DNA from: Pseudoips prasinana
Lineage: Eukaryota; Arthropoda; Insecta; Lepidoptera; Nolidae
Assembly (NCBI GenBank): GCA_951640165.1
Contig: OX621234.1
Coordinates: 31,562,549-31,626,548, forward strand
Direction: 5' to 3'
Length of the DNA: 64,000 nt
Part shown: in pieces, positions 12,191 through 24,519 of the stretch
How the letters are laid out: each line of letters starts with the position of its first letter
Position numbering within the stretch: the first letter of the stretch is position 1
The notes under the pieces: generated by a model
Databases searched by the model: none
What the model was told of the DNA's origin: nothing
What the model saw: the letters and a program-made list of their open reading frames with translations, nothing else
Made by a program: the position numbers and the translations under genes

Positions 12191-12220
12191 AGCCGAAGAC
12201 CTAGCCAAATGGCAAACGAA

Positions 12221-13640
12221 CAGTCAAAGTCAAAGTCAAAAGTTTATTTGCGACTAAGTGTTGTACAGACCTTATCTAATAATAATATTAGGTACAAATT
12301 TCGCTCTTAGTGGCCTTTTGCAGGCATTGCAAGTTTAATTATTAAAATTAGGAATAAATGTCCTTTATCTCAATTACGTTATTTGTTTTTGTTATATAAT
12401 TCTATTTTTTTAGTGATATAAATATTAGTAATTTAAAGTTTGTCTCTATATAATGGAACGATGATCACTATAATTAACAATTGTCTAAATAATCTAAATA
12501 TACGTCAAGGGCATAATTCAAATAAATCTAAAACTAAATCTAAAATAAATTAAATAGGATGTCCATTAATTTATATTTTCTCATAGTACCAAGTAAAATG
12601 TCAAGGTAATTTTGAAGTAGATATAGAATTTAAATTGGTTCATACATTTTTATAGAAATAATTATATTGGAATTAGGTATGTCGTTTTTCTAAATATTCT
12701 TTGTTTGAGTAAAAGCAGTTTTTTAATACGAATGTTCTTAATTTTTTACCGAATGCTACACAATGGGTTTCATTTTTTATGTCAGGTGGTAATTTATTAA
12801 ATATTTTTATCGCCATATAGTGTGGGCTTTCATTTAGCATTTTTATTCTAGATGGTGGAAGATCTAGTCTTTTTTTGTGACGTGTGTTTCTCGTATGCGT
12901 GTCTTCGACTTTTGTAAATGTGTCCATGTTTTTACGTACAAAGAGGCATATGTCTTGGATGTATATTGATGGTAGGGTCAATATATTGTATTTGATGAAG
13001 TAAGGCTTACAGCTTTGGGTGTTGTCTATGTGACTTATGATTCTTACACACTTCTTCTGCATTATAAACAGCTGATTCGCCTCCACACTATTTCCCCACA
13101 GCATAATGCCATACCTTAACCAGGAATATGCGTAAGCATAGTAAGCAGACAGGGCGGTGTTTGTATTAGTGTTTTCATTAATTTGGAAGAGTGCGTAAGT
13201 AAATTTCGATATTTTGGATTTAATTTCTGTTATATGTGTTTTCCAGTTTATATGTGTGTCGATGTGTAATCCTAGTAGGTTAAATGTTTCAACGGTTTCT
13301 AAAGGTGTGTTTTGGTAGGTTATGTTTGTGTTGAGGGGTGGTTTCTTGTAAGATCGGAATTGCATAGTTTTCGTTTTATTGTAGTTTATTTCCAGGTTGT
13401 GTTCTTCTAACCAGGTAGTGGCAGTGTCCAATGTTTCTTTTATAAGTGGGATAGGGTCCTCATTATTTTCACATTTTATTAATATTGAAATATCGTCCGC
13501 GAAGAGCACCGGTACAGTATTGTCTTTATTAAGTATTTTTGGAAGGTCGTTTATGTAAACTAAAAACAATATGCAGCCCAATAACAATATAACAATACAA
13601 ACAATATGCAGCCCAAACATCGGACCGATGACATTGAACA
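12221..13640 (-). mobile_element. 5'-truncated CR1/Jockey-like LINE with hexamer tail
   Basis: Transcribed leftward, the element has the C-terminal RT ORF (stop at 12673), a 3' UTR of about 430 nt and a tail of repeated TTTGAC units (12221-12243). The 5' break lies near 13575-13640, where a 16-nt block is duplicated (13566-13581 and 13601-13616). Confidence 0.75.
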
Positions 13641-13677
13641 TTCGTGATGAAACAATCAACAAGTTAATGTCACTCAT
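12673..13677 (-). pseudogene. reverse transcriptase, catalytic core to C-terminus
   Basis: The homologous part starts near 13575 with CILFLVYINDLPKIL. It has the catalytic box as FADD (13491-13502 on the complement), then NLEINYNKTKTMQF, a thumb-like segment, MQKKCVRIISH and a C-terminal FNKLPPDIK. Roughly 300 residues are homologous. The first 30 or so codons are not RT-like and probably come from flanking DNA and the duplicated block, so the frame upstream is accidental. The palm motifs before FADD and the endonuclease domain are missing. It has no internal stops, so the copy is fairly young but dead. Confidence 0.8.
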
Positions 13678-13995
13678 AATATGTTCAACCTGATTATCTA
13701 TACTAACCTGATCACCTAGGTATTGGGAATTGGGATAAAATTAGTATCAGTAGCAACCCGTAGTCAAGCTCTAGGCGGTGTTATGGTTTTGTATCATGGC
13801 AATCGTATTAAACCATCGCGTACTAATGCAATCCCGATTTCTCTTTGGTTGTATAACATTATTGTCCTATAAAATAAGGAAAGTAGCGGAACTGATAGTG
13901 CAACCTTTTTGGCACAACTGTTGACATCTCCTGTCATAATCCTGCGTTACTGTAGCCGCAAATATAAGATGTTGTCTTACGGACGTAAGACTTCG

Positions 13996-14049
13996 TGAGA
14001 GAAGTATTACTAGATGTGGGGGACCCCACATCTAGTTATACTTCTCTCA
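13996..14049. repeat. near-perfect foldback, 26-bp arms, 2-nt loop
   Basis: Arm 13996-14021 pairs with 14024-14049 with one mismatch. It is an almost continuous 54-nt palindrome. Confidence 0.9.
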
Positions 14050-14253
14050 AGAAGTAATCAATTAGTCGAAGAAATTGAAAACAAATTTCACCAGAAAACC
14101 GATATAATTTATTTTTTATACTGGAACAAAACACGGTTTACGAGCCATTCTAATTTAAATAATCTCGCTTTTATCAAAAACGTAACGACTAACATTATTG
14201 CGAATGTCGGTCGATATTTGTACTCACGGTACTTTTACCCTATTAAATTTTGA

Positions 14254-16290
14254 TTGCGCGAAACAATTTAATGGAGTTTACCCGCGCCAGAAACTCGCGC
14301 TAACTACGTTTAATGTATAGGAACCGCCTTTAAGTATAGCCTGATTTAGGTTTATTTGTTTAATGTATAAAATGATCGCAGGGCGGCTTTTCCCACAGCG
14401 GACGAATTTGGCGAAAAGTAGTTCATAGTCGGTTTAAGCGCTACGAGTAACTTGACTGGGGAATGTGTTTTACAGAATATTATGGTGCACGCTTGAACCG
14501 TAATTGTGACCTTGGTACGAAAACGAAGCCGGTCAGTAAACTATAAATATATATGACAATATATGAAATATCTTTATTTCAGCACAATTATAGTTTAGCA
14601 GGAAGTAAATGTTTGCTTATAGTAACCAAGTCCAACTGTCATTGGAGCCCCAGCTTGCCTTCTACTGCCCGGTAAAGCAGTGAAAACGACATCTCAATAT
14701 TTTTGTCTTGAGAGCAGGGATAAGAGAGAGAGAGGAGGATAAATTTTGAAGACCACTGAATGTAAAGTGCGTCACTATCTCAAATTATGTGAGTGTTAAG
14801 CGACAAATTCGTAAATTCCGTACTTGACTTCTATGACTGTGGGTTAAGTAGTCTAGCCTATTTGATTATACTCTTTGAGAACTGCCTTCCTGCGTGTCTT
14901 ATATAGATATGGTATGCTCTTCCTTGGTATTTAGATATGGAAGAGACATCAAAACGCTACACACGAGGCCACGGTGATTTAACTCTTCCTTACCGATCGA
15001 CACTTTTACTTACGGGACTGTTAATAGGTCACGATACAGATGAATGCCGCAGTAGTGTGGCAAAAAATGGTCCACGCAAATATGTTTCCATCCCAAAGGA
15101 AACCACATCGACCCGAATGGGAAAATGAAAGTCACGTGCATTTTTGCCTCGTGCGGGCCAGCGTTGCAGTGTATATACAAAAATATACTCGGTTAACGGT
15201 AACTGTGTAAGGATCCACAGTAGTGAATAAAAATCTATCACGACAATCTCAATAGAAACTCGCCAATAGAATTCTTAAAGCCAAAACAATTACGCGCATA
15301 AAACAACCTTGTGTATGCATTGCAAATCTGCTAGACTAGAATTGCAGTAAGCATGTTGCTCTATGCTCGGCGTGTTTGCAATGAGACGACGGCGGCCCCA
15401 CTACACTTCTCTTTGTATCTATCTACCATCCACTCACGACTGATGTACTAAGTACGTTGTAGTACGATAGTATTGTTTAAACTCTTTGTCTATTGTTACG
15501 AGTGTGGAACATTTACTGCCATGTAGATTTAATATACGTACATGCATAATTCAAGTATTATGTACATATATATGAATAAACTATCTCGATATTTATTCCG
15601 TGACCCCTTTAGTTTAAGAAACTGATACGATCGAAACGTAGTTTTCGTATTCAGTACAACGATCATAGATCGCCTATTCTTCGTCGTTTATTTCGCAAAC
15701 CGCTTATATCTGCTAAAGACAACATTTTGTTCCAGTAGATGTATTCATATATACTTGACCTAAAATAATTGCTCCGTTTGTCCTCATACATTACAAAATT
15801 TGATTATTTATAAAAGGAATTCAAAAAATTTGCAAACTCTTAATAACACTTTTTATGTTGGAGTTTTAATACATTACGGCTTATAAATTACTCAAATTGT
15901 TAATGCAAATTTTTTATATTTTAGTTTAGTTTGATATGAAACTATTGATGATATGAATTTATCTATAAATTTCATTTGGGTATTGCTTTGTATTATATAT
16001 TATTTTATTGAGTTCGATAGTATAGACTCCGGATAGTAGTGCTAAGATACAGGCCTCGGTTTAGTTTTGACTCCAGATCTCCCACGAGTTACATATTATG
16101 CTCTATAGTTTGTCAACACAATTTTTGTTAAAATACATTGTAATTTGTGGAGATAAAATAAAACATTTTTGTATTTTTTTGATATACGTAGTCGACGATA
16201 AGCGCGGGCCCCCAAGTTTCTCCGTGCGCACCGAGTTGCTCCATTAAGGTTGGCTAGTAAATGCGAAAAGCTAAAATTTATTTTAATACA
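14254..16290. other. no supported gene or element
   Basis: A 63-codon ATG frame at 14937-15128 has no recognisable feature. Patches at 14280-14410 and 15360-15430 are richer in GC but have no boxes or terminal repeats that I could define. Confidence 0.35.
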
Positions 16291-16294
16291 AAAA

Positions 16295-16352
16295 AACAAT
16301 TTATTTGGAATCTACTAAGTACCTACACTTAGTAGATTCCAAATAAATTGTT
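16295..16352. repeat. perfect foldback, 26-bp arms, 6-nt loop
   Basis: Arm 16295-16320 is the exact reverse complement of 16327-16352. Confidence 0.95.
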
Positions 16353-17059
16353 CCAATTATATTGTCCCATATCTAATTAGCATGTACATGTGTAAATGTA
16401 AATTGTAATTTACTATAGTGTTAATAAGTTCATGTTGTAACCCTGGGTTTTTATTTCATGGGTAAATTAAATCGTATGAGTATGACTGATAATGAGTATA
16501 TTACACGCTTTTATATTAAATTCCAGGAGTTCATAGAATTCTATTTAGTGCTCTAATAGTGTTATATTTTATTTCATGGCAAATCTGCAGGGTCTTGATT
16601 CACTGAATATATAAAAAGTTTTTGTAATCCAGTTGACCGAGTGCCGCAACCGGGCTAAATTTTCCAATTTTGTATTTTCCACACGGTGATTTTCGGCCCC
16701 GACATATCGTAAAAATTTTGTTCATGATTTTCGGAGAAGGGTTAAAGGTTAATAGGTATGGTGACAGCAAACTCACTAATTTGTTCGCTGAATAAGCCTA
16801 ACTGGACAATTAAGTTAAACAACCTGCTAGTTAAACCCACTTATTCTTCTATTTCTGCTCTGTCACAGACAAATTTCTGAACGCACCTATAAATATTTGA
16901 TAACCAAGTGAGCTTTTTATTCATAAAATTTTGTGTCCAGAATGGCTGAGTCGAAAGCAGGTGAAAGCCACATTATATGCAATATTAGCCATTGCCATTT
17001 TATATCTGAAACGAAGTTCTACTACTGAAATTCTAAGTATCGATTGATGCGATGAGTGT

Positions 17060-17320
17060 ACTCCAAGTGGTTGAATTAAAGGTAAATTAATCTTTTTACG
17101 GCCGTTGGGGCAGAAAGGTTCTCGAGTGGTGACCGTGTACCGGAAGACGCTGCGTGGGCAGGTCTCCCACAAGATGGACCGATAATCTCAGGTCGGGTCA
17201 CTGGAAACCACTGGATGCGAATAGCGCAAGACCGGCAATTGTGGAGATCTTTGGGGCCTTTGTGGAGCAGTGGACGTCTTTCGGCTGATATGATGATGAT
17301 GATGATAGTAATATTTATTA
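17060..17320 (+). mobile_element. RTE LINE 3' end
   Basis: It contains GCGCAAGACCGGCAATTGTGG, a word like CCTTTGTGGAGCAGTGGACG and CTTTCGGCTGATATGATGATG, the standard end of a lepidopteran RTE family, with relics of the ORF C-terminus (RWTD-like, then QWTS-like) upstream. Other copies lie at 8636, 32452, 35590, 54890 and 57295. Confidence 0.75.
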
Positions 17321-17929
17321 TTAAACCTGACGAAAACTATAGCATCTACCAGCTCTATAATTGTATCTGAAAAAGTGCGATCTGTAAAGTATCTGCGAAA
17401 GTGAATTAGAGGCCGAAGTTGCAAAGCTAATGACTTCTCTCGGAAATAACACAGACACTAAAACTGGACCTGATAGAGAAGATGGCCAGGGGCAACATGT
17501 ATGCTCAAAAAACTGAAAAGGCAACACAAAATAATGGTAGAAACGGGGAAAGCAGACGAAGAAATACAAACTGCAGAACGAAAAAATTTCATCCAGGCTT
17601 GATCTTTGTACCGGAAAATACTGAAAAAAATTTACTCAACTTCATAAAATATCCAGATCTAACGATTATTGTAGAAAAGCTAGTTATGAAAACAAAATAG
17701 CACGCAACATTTGTTATTTGCGTACCCGAATCGCTGTTTGAATCTATTTACTCGTCGGCGGCGTGGCCACCGCGAGTCAAGTTCGCCGAGTGGTTTCTTG
17801 CCCGGCCCCGTGTGGAACGGCGATAGCATTAATATGTAATCAGCTATTTCAAATGGGCCGATATTGCCTTGCTACATGAATGTATATTAATAATAGTTTT
17901 AAATACAAAAAATTGGACTGCTACACAAA

Positions 17930-18092
17930 ACTCTTAGTGGTACCTACGTCAACCAAGAAACCGCGGTAGCGGCTCACGCTGCGCCCGTACACACTGGTCT
18001 TAGTGACCATTTTGCAATCCGTGCTGTCGTGCCGAATGCGTCGGGCCCGGGGCCTGCGCCAGCTCGGATATCCAAGTCATAGTCAGGCTTAC
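17930..18092 (+). pseudogene. endonuclease-domain relic of a BS-like LINE
   Basis: One frame reads QETAVAAHAAP, then HTGLSDHFAIRAVV, ending at a stop near 18080. GLSDH is the conserved end of the APE-type endonuclease domain of non-LTR ORF2 proteins. It lies just upstream of the RT relic at 18434-20240 and most likely belongs to the same inserted copy. Confidence 0.55.
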
Positions 18093-18433
18093 AGGCACAA
18101 TTTTGTCTTAGCCTTGAATAGTGTAGATTGGAATGAAATCGAACTAAAACAATCTACTTTGTCAAAGTCACTAGCCGTAGCAGTAATTTGTATAGTGAAT
18201 GAAAAAAGGAATGATAAAATATAAGAATATATGCTGGATAACGGAGGAAATAGTTAATTTTAATTTATTTTTGATAGTCTTCCATAAATTGACATTGAAG
18301 TTCCCATCAAATGCTGACTGTTTACTGTTATTTAATCAATACAAAATATATTATCTCCTTTAAAATGATAGAAGTAACTACTATTGTAATGTAAATGGTA
18401 AATGTAATAATTTAATCAAATCCATATGGGAAG

Positions 18434-20240
18434 CAGTTAACACAAAAACTGGTAGGGACAGAAGATATCACGATTACACCGAAGCACTGAGAAAGCCTGA
18501 TGATCTAAATTTGTTAGCAAGACTGACGCAGTTGAGGCGGTCAATGGGCATTTTGTGAATTCTGCAACAACATGCGGCGCACCCCCCACCGACATCGCTG
18601 AAGCGGCTCGCGTGTTGCTGGTACGTCCACCAGCAGACCGTTCGCTGAGGATTAGACCTTTTTACACCGGATGAGGTATTTCGCATACTGGTGAGTGGAT
18701 TAGCACATAAAAAGTCCATTGATGTATATGACACATCGGTCTCATTACTTCATACTGCCGCCGTGCCCGTATCACCCATACTTTCCCGCCTGTATAACAA
18801 ACGTGGCACTGAGGGACGATATCCCCCTGAAGCATGTGAAAGTGTCACCTGTGTATAAATGGAAAGGTAAGCAAGAGGAAATATATAGCTATCGACCTGT
18901 GTCAATAATACCGGGTACAGTAACAATTTTTAAACACGGTTTAAGTATTCGGCTTACTGAGTACCTAATTCAAAATTCAATTCAAAAGTCAATTACTCCG
19001 TTAAAATATTACATTTGTGTGGAATCGTAAATTTTTTTTTACCCTACAATGTATTGTTGAATTGTCTACCTAATGAATTGCCAATATTTAAGTGACAGAC
19101 AATATGCGTATCGTAAAGGCCTTTACACAAAATGTTTATCCAGGGAACCTGGAATTTGCCGAATTCTCGATGCACGTGAAAGCCAGAAGCAGGTCCCAGT
19201 AATCTTCTGCGACCCTTCGAAAACTTTTGATGTTGCGGACCACGAGGTCATATCGATGAAGATGAAGTATTACGATATAAATGGCCCAGCATTAAAACTG
19301 TTCACCGAATTCATGTCAAACAGATGACTGGTGCTCGTGGAAGATGGTGGGACTATGAAATCTTCAAAGCTATTGAAGACCGTAATAGGTGTAGTTCAAG
19401 GCTCATCAATTTCCCTTCTTCTTAACGATTTACCAGAGTCCATTAATGTCGGGCATATATTAATGTATGCCGATAACGTCGCGGCTGTTGGAAGTGCTCC
19501 AACGTTGAATAGGCTAGAGCAAAAGCTGAACGTAGTGTCTCGAAACCTACATCAGTGGTTTAAAATAAATTGTCTAATATTAAACACAACCAAAACTCAT
19601 TTTAACATTTCTGGAAAACTTATAGACCACTTGCAGTTCAGGTTGGATCTATAAAGTTGGAACAGGTGAAGCCCACCCCATTTCTGGGCTTCCAAATAGA
19701 ATGTCGCTTAACTTGGAAGGCGCGCATCGACAAACTTTGCGAGAAGGTTGGGAACGCTTGCTTCGCACTGTGGCGCATTTCAGCTATTCTACCTTATGAC
19801 ATTGTTTGGAGTTGTTAATTTTCTTCCGTACACTCGATTTTACAATATGGCGTAGAACTCAGGGGGCGTAATGAAAAATAGAGCAGTAAGAGCCATAGTG
19901 CGAGTGTCATGGGAGACATTGGCAGCACCCCTATACCGGACCTTGAATATTACTGACTGTCCCGGCGTTGTGGCGTTATATTCGTACGATAACCAAGAAA
20001 AGTACTTAAAGCGCGGTAACGTTCATAAGTATAGCACGCGGAATAAAGACCGCCTGCTATCGATGCCACGCAACCTAGAAAAAACAGCTAAGCTATTTAA
20101 TGCATTCAATGGAGCCAGCCGTCTACAACCGACTTCCAGATGACGTGAGAAAGCCTGGCTCTAGAAAAGCGTTTAAATATAAAACTAAAAAGTGGCTTTT
20201 GAAAAGACATTTTATTCATATGACGATTACATGAAACTGC
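18434..20240 (+). pseudogene. decayed BS-like LINE, linker and reverse transcriptase
   Basis: Relics run in order: a linker (IWEAVNTKTG, then AVNGHFVNSATTCG), KVSPVYKWKGK with YRPVSIIPG (early RT), QYAYRKG, FCDPSKTFDVADHEVI (motif A), VVQGSSISLLLNDLP (motif B), LMYADNVAAV (catalytic box YADN instead of YADD), FLGFQIE, KLCEKVGNACFAL and the C-terminal STRNKDRL part. Many stops and frameshifts break it. The copy at 43478-44578 is the same family and is intact where the two overlap. The longest open pieces are 19073-19327 and 19331-19654. Confidence 0.75.
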
Positions 20241-20779
20241 CATTGACATAGAATGTCATTAACTATTGTTTTGTAATTGAACTGTATTGTTTTCATTTTT
20301 TATTATTTTATTTATCAATGTTAGTATTATTTTTGGATTATAATTTATTTTTTTATTTAACTACTCACACCGTTTAATTCTGTGGTATTTAATTTTATTA
20401 TAATTGTAACTTGACGTGTAACATAATTTTCTGTTATCAATAGAAGAATATGAATATTAATACCCGTGCAAGCCCGGGATGGACCAGAATATTAGGAATA
20501 GGGTAATAGTCATTTAGCAACATTTGTACAGGAAACTACTGTAGGACTTGAAACATAAAATATTGAAAAATAGTAATGGGTACACGAAATTCATTTTATG
20601 TTGGATTCGGGCAACAGTTTGTTAAATGAATTACGTTAGTTACCCGTTACTACTTTTCATAATATTAGCTCCTCAGCTCAGTTTTAATTATAATACTGCA
20701 AGATAAAGTTTGCATTTTCTCACTTCAGCGTACTTATATTTACTAGACTCTCGCTCTTACCCATTAACCCAGTACCCAA

Positions 20780-21043
20780 ATATAATAATAATAATATCCT
20801 GGGACATTATTCACACACGGTCATCTGATCCCAAACTAAGCAGAGCTTGTACTATGGAAACCAGATAACTGATATACTACATATACTATTTTTCTTTGTT
20901 AATACATACTCATATTGATAATTTACACCCAGACTCAGGATAAACAGACATGTTCATGCACACAAATATTTGTCCCGGGTGGGAATCGAACCCACGACCT
21001 CCGGCGTGAAAGGCAGCGTAACCACGCCAACAGGCGTATATCT
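20780..21043 (-). mobile_element. tRNA-derived SINE (family 1), antisense, nearly full length
   Basis: The complement of GGGTGGGAATCGAACCCACG (20980-20999) is the B box. The rest matches the body at 7075-7275 in reverse, including the block before CAGAGCTTGTACTATGG. The 3' end carries TTA repeats (TAATAATAATAA on +). Confidence 0.8.
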
Positions 21044-21975
21044 TACAAACGTTTTCAAAATAGCTTGCTTACATTTAACTGACGGTGAATCACTCACGAA
21101 AAGGACAAGTATAGATGTAGGATCTATGATTCGCATACAAATGTATCTAATACTTTAATATTGTAATTTGTTTCTAAGATTCTAAGAAACTTAATTTATT
21201 TATGTCCAAAACAACTGTCATTTATGTAAATGTCATAATGGATGTCATTACAGCTTATTGGGGAGGAGGAGAAGGGGTGATAAGACGTTAGCGATACTGT
21301 TTGTATCGCAAGCGTTATATGTTACAGTAGCCACTTACTATCAGATGGGCTGAATGCTTGTTTGGCGTCGTGGTAGTATAAACACATCCGGCTTACGTAG
21401 ATATTATTGCTTGTGTGATTATATTAATTATTTTCAAAACCTAAACAAAATATTTTGATGAAACTATAGTCCGTGAAAATTAAGTAAAATTATTATTATT
21501 TTGTTTTTTTTAATCCACGTAGTCTATTGTATAAGAAAGCACCAAGGCAAAATTTAAAAACAACTTTGAGACATATCTGTACAGCATGCTCTAGAAAGAC
21601 ATACGATTTTCCAAACGCCGTAAAACTTTAAGAAAATTTGTATTACATATTTATAAATTACATATATTCTATTAAAAGTATATGGTTACTGATGTGTTAC
21701 CTATACTGATCATGTTTTAAATTACTTGTCAACTCAGACAGGTTGAGATAAAATCTAAACAGAAAAGTACATTCGATTTTCAATTAAATGCTAGTGCCAT
21801 TTGATTTTACAGTATCTTTCGTCAGAGATTTATTCAGCCGAGCCGTTAAATAAAAGGTGTTTTCATTTCACCATGACTTTAACCAATACAATGTGAAATG
21901 CAAATGTATTTTTTGGTATTTTCCAGCAAATATGGGTTGGTAAAAGTTTTATCTAAAACTCGTTTTTATTTTCAG

Positions 21976-22038
21976 ATTGCCCGCCGGACATCTGTATAGA
22001 AGAAACCCAAATTGAAATTCCGTCGGCGTCACTCACCA
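21976..22038 (+). CDS. predicted exon 2 of the host gene (63 nt)
   Basis: A strong acceptor (pyrimidine-rich, TTTTTATTTTCAG) precedes a short open segment reading CPPDICIEETQIEIPSASLT. A donor A/GTTAGT follows at 22039. Two bases at the start and one at the end give phase 1-1. The single base left by exon 1 completes Asn, and the base left here completes Ser with the first two bases of exon 3 (44947). A 63-nt phase-symmetric exon can be skipped without changing the frame, so it may be alternative. If the donor is not used, the frame ends at TAG two codons later, which would make it a terminal exon. The call rests on splice signals and phase. Confidence 0.45.
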
Positions 22039-23091
22039 GTTAGTATATTCATTTTTTAAAACTCACCAAAATAACAAGAATTGATAGCGAGCTCTTTGTA
22101 GTAGCTGCATTTAGTCAGTGTACTGTTACGACGTAATAAAGTGTGAACACTGTGAACACTGTACTTGTACGTAGGTACAGGTAAAGAGAACCAAACACGA
22201 GTTTTGTTAAAATGTGTAGCACTCGACACTGGCTGGCAGGTACAGATGAAATTGCAAAAAGCTAATTGAGACAAACGAGATCGACCACTGGATATGCAGC
22301 GGTATAATTGGTTGTTCTCTTGACGATATGATACGTTCACCAATCACATCGCTCCATTATCACCGAGAGTGTGTTTACGTTTCGTTGATGCTAGACTTGT
22401 AATTACGAAGCCTACTTAATATTTCAATATGGCATTCAGTACAACTGTATACGTATAAACAGTTGTACGTAATATACTATTTAATGTAGAACGTGTATGT
22501 GTGTGAAGAGCTTATGAGCAGATTTTCATCAGAAGGTAGAACGAGTCGTCATAATAACACGTGCAAACATGAATATGAAATTCTTTAGAAACGCACACAC
22601 CCAAAGAAGGCTAAGATAAACAAATAAGTAATTCTTAGCGTTTGTTTTTATATACTACGAAATAGTTTATTACAAACAATTTAGGTACTTTATTACAAAC
22701 AATGACAAAGTTTAGCATATTAAAAGAATTATGCTAGTACATTAACTATACAGTGTTTATTGGAGCTATATCATTACTAATTTCTTTTTTGGCCGACAGT
22801 AAAGTATAAGACTCATTGGAACATTGTTTAAGATATATAATACGTATCCTCTTGGATTTTCATTTTTAAAACGTGTTAAATAAATACGATCAAGTAAACC
22901 GTATACACGTTGCTTAATATTTGATTACAAAAGCATGAAATATTTTAAATTCCTTGTTGTTCTCGCCTTAATTAAATACTTTTTTAATTCCACAATGACT
23001 TGGACATATTTTCAATCACTCATATGTCTTACGACTTTATAAGGAATTGCGTAAAATTAAATGATAAAATTAAGTACTACCTACCTTCTTA

Positions 23092-23284
23092 GAGCCTGTG
23101 TGCACCATGTTTTATAAACGCGCAGTCTACGCGCGTTTTAGAAACGCGCGTCTATGGTGCGCTTTTATCCTAGAGAGCAGTTTAGTTTTTGTTTGTATCG
23201 GTATAAACACGATCCTAACGCGCGTCTGTATCGCTACAAACGCGCGTCAACGGCGCGCTTATAAAACGCGGTATGGATAGGCCC
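23092..23284 (+). mobile_element. CG-rich MITE, PIF/Harbinger-like
   Basis: A 193-bp palindromic element. The left end is GAGCCTGTGTGCACC, and the right end complements as GGGCCTATCCATACC. Both inner arms carry TTTTATAA, then CGCGC blocks (ACGCGCGTTT). It is flanked by TTA on both sides (23089-23091 and 23285-23287), the 3-bp TWA target duplication of PIF/Harbinger. Its many CGCG words stand out from the AT-rich surroundings. It has no coding capacity. Confidence 0.7.
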
Positions 23285-24519
23285 TTAGTCTATATGGTAC
23301 GGGCAGTGGTTACTTAAGCGTCAGATTTGTTCAAGTCGTCGCCTCTAACATTGCATAACGACTGTTATCTAACGACAACACAACGTGCTTAAGTTCTAAG
23401 CGATACCGCGCTCTGAAATTAAGCATGTTCAGAAAATAACCCACTTTTGTGTTCACCCATGCATAGACCGCGAGCCTAGGTGCTTACCTTCATCATCAAT
23501 CACTAACAGACCGATGAAAACTACCTGCTATGACTAGGTACCCGCTAACCTTTTAAAGTTGCCACATAAAATTGATGTTTGGTTAAGTTTTCATGTCACA
23601 TAAAATTTGAATAGTGCCTTTTCAATAAAACCCACCTCTTCCCCTTTGTACCCTGCTCATCTTTCAGATATTTTCGTCGTAGGTGTTTACATTCTATTCA
23701 TTCCTCAGATTTGTAAGATGTGTAGGACCTACTTATCTTTTCGTTTTGTTACTTTAGATATGTACATCTTTATATTATTTAATAGCTAAGCGAGCTTAAA
23801 TATATTGGAAAGCTATAGTAAAATTCTCTGCGGAGTTTACAAATATGCAATTCACGGATACAAATCACACCCAAGCTAAAAAAAACTGTATTGCCCACAT
23901 GATGTGTGACAGTAGAAAAAATAGTAGGGAGGCAACTTTTTTAACCCGGCCGTAAAGTTATATTTAATCCAAATATTATAAAATAATATGTCAAAACCAA
24001 CATGGCCTCAGTTTTCAAACAAACAAATACATAATATGAGATATATTATATAGTAACATTCTATAACAATATGCAACAATATTTTTATTGGAGTTTGGCC
24101 GTCAACGCGGAAAAAAACACATTGAGGCATTGTTTTATTTACTAAAACTGGTGTAAATTTGAGTTTTTGTATGTAACTATGGTGAGTTTTTAAACATAAT
24201 GAATTAAAAAATGTCTACATTAAAGCAAAAATCAATACACAGGTTCTTGCTACATCTGATTAGATTATATTACTTTTTTTTTGGCGGTAGGTGTCTAAAA
24301 AGTTAAGACGCGTTTTTGGTTGCTAGTGAATTTTAAAATCGAAATAAAAGTCATTTAATATTTATCTTAGTTAATTTCTAGTTTCCTGGACTATATATAT
24401 GTGTACTTACATGTGTGGCACATTTTATGTGACAAAATCACTATAATTCACACCACCTGCCAGCTGCATATTTAACATTGCACTACAGTATAATTCACCA
24501 TACAACACAGAATCACAAG

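Larger units (their letters stand above)
6006..21975 (+). other. predicted intron 1 of the host gene
   Basis: Borders are GTGAGG and a strong acceptor TTTTTATTTTCAG. Insertions inside include two SINEs, Helitron pieces, decayed RTE, CR1-like and BS-like LINEs, and three to four strong foldbacks. It depends on exon 1 being real. Confidence 0.35.

Noticed and set aside
14937..15128. 63-codon ATG frame on the + strand
   Set aside because: No signal peptide, domain, splice border or similarity to the host exons; the length is common for chance frames.
20970..21000. tRNA-like B box GTGGGAATCGAACCCACG, possible tRNA gene
   Set aside because: The acceptor and anticodon arms cannot be formed, and the same head recurs with a fixed body, so it is a SINE. 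The same holds for 2186, 7099, 40590, 61460, 62170 and 63970.
22056..22343. 95-codon frame on the - strand next to predicted exon 2
   Set aside because: It has no protein-like pattern that I can support and no matching splice or promoter signal.
23098..23280. 60-codon frame within the CG-rich MITE
   Set aside because: It lies entirely inside the palindromic element, and its Arg/Ala/Tyr content comes from the CGCG repeats.
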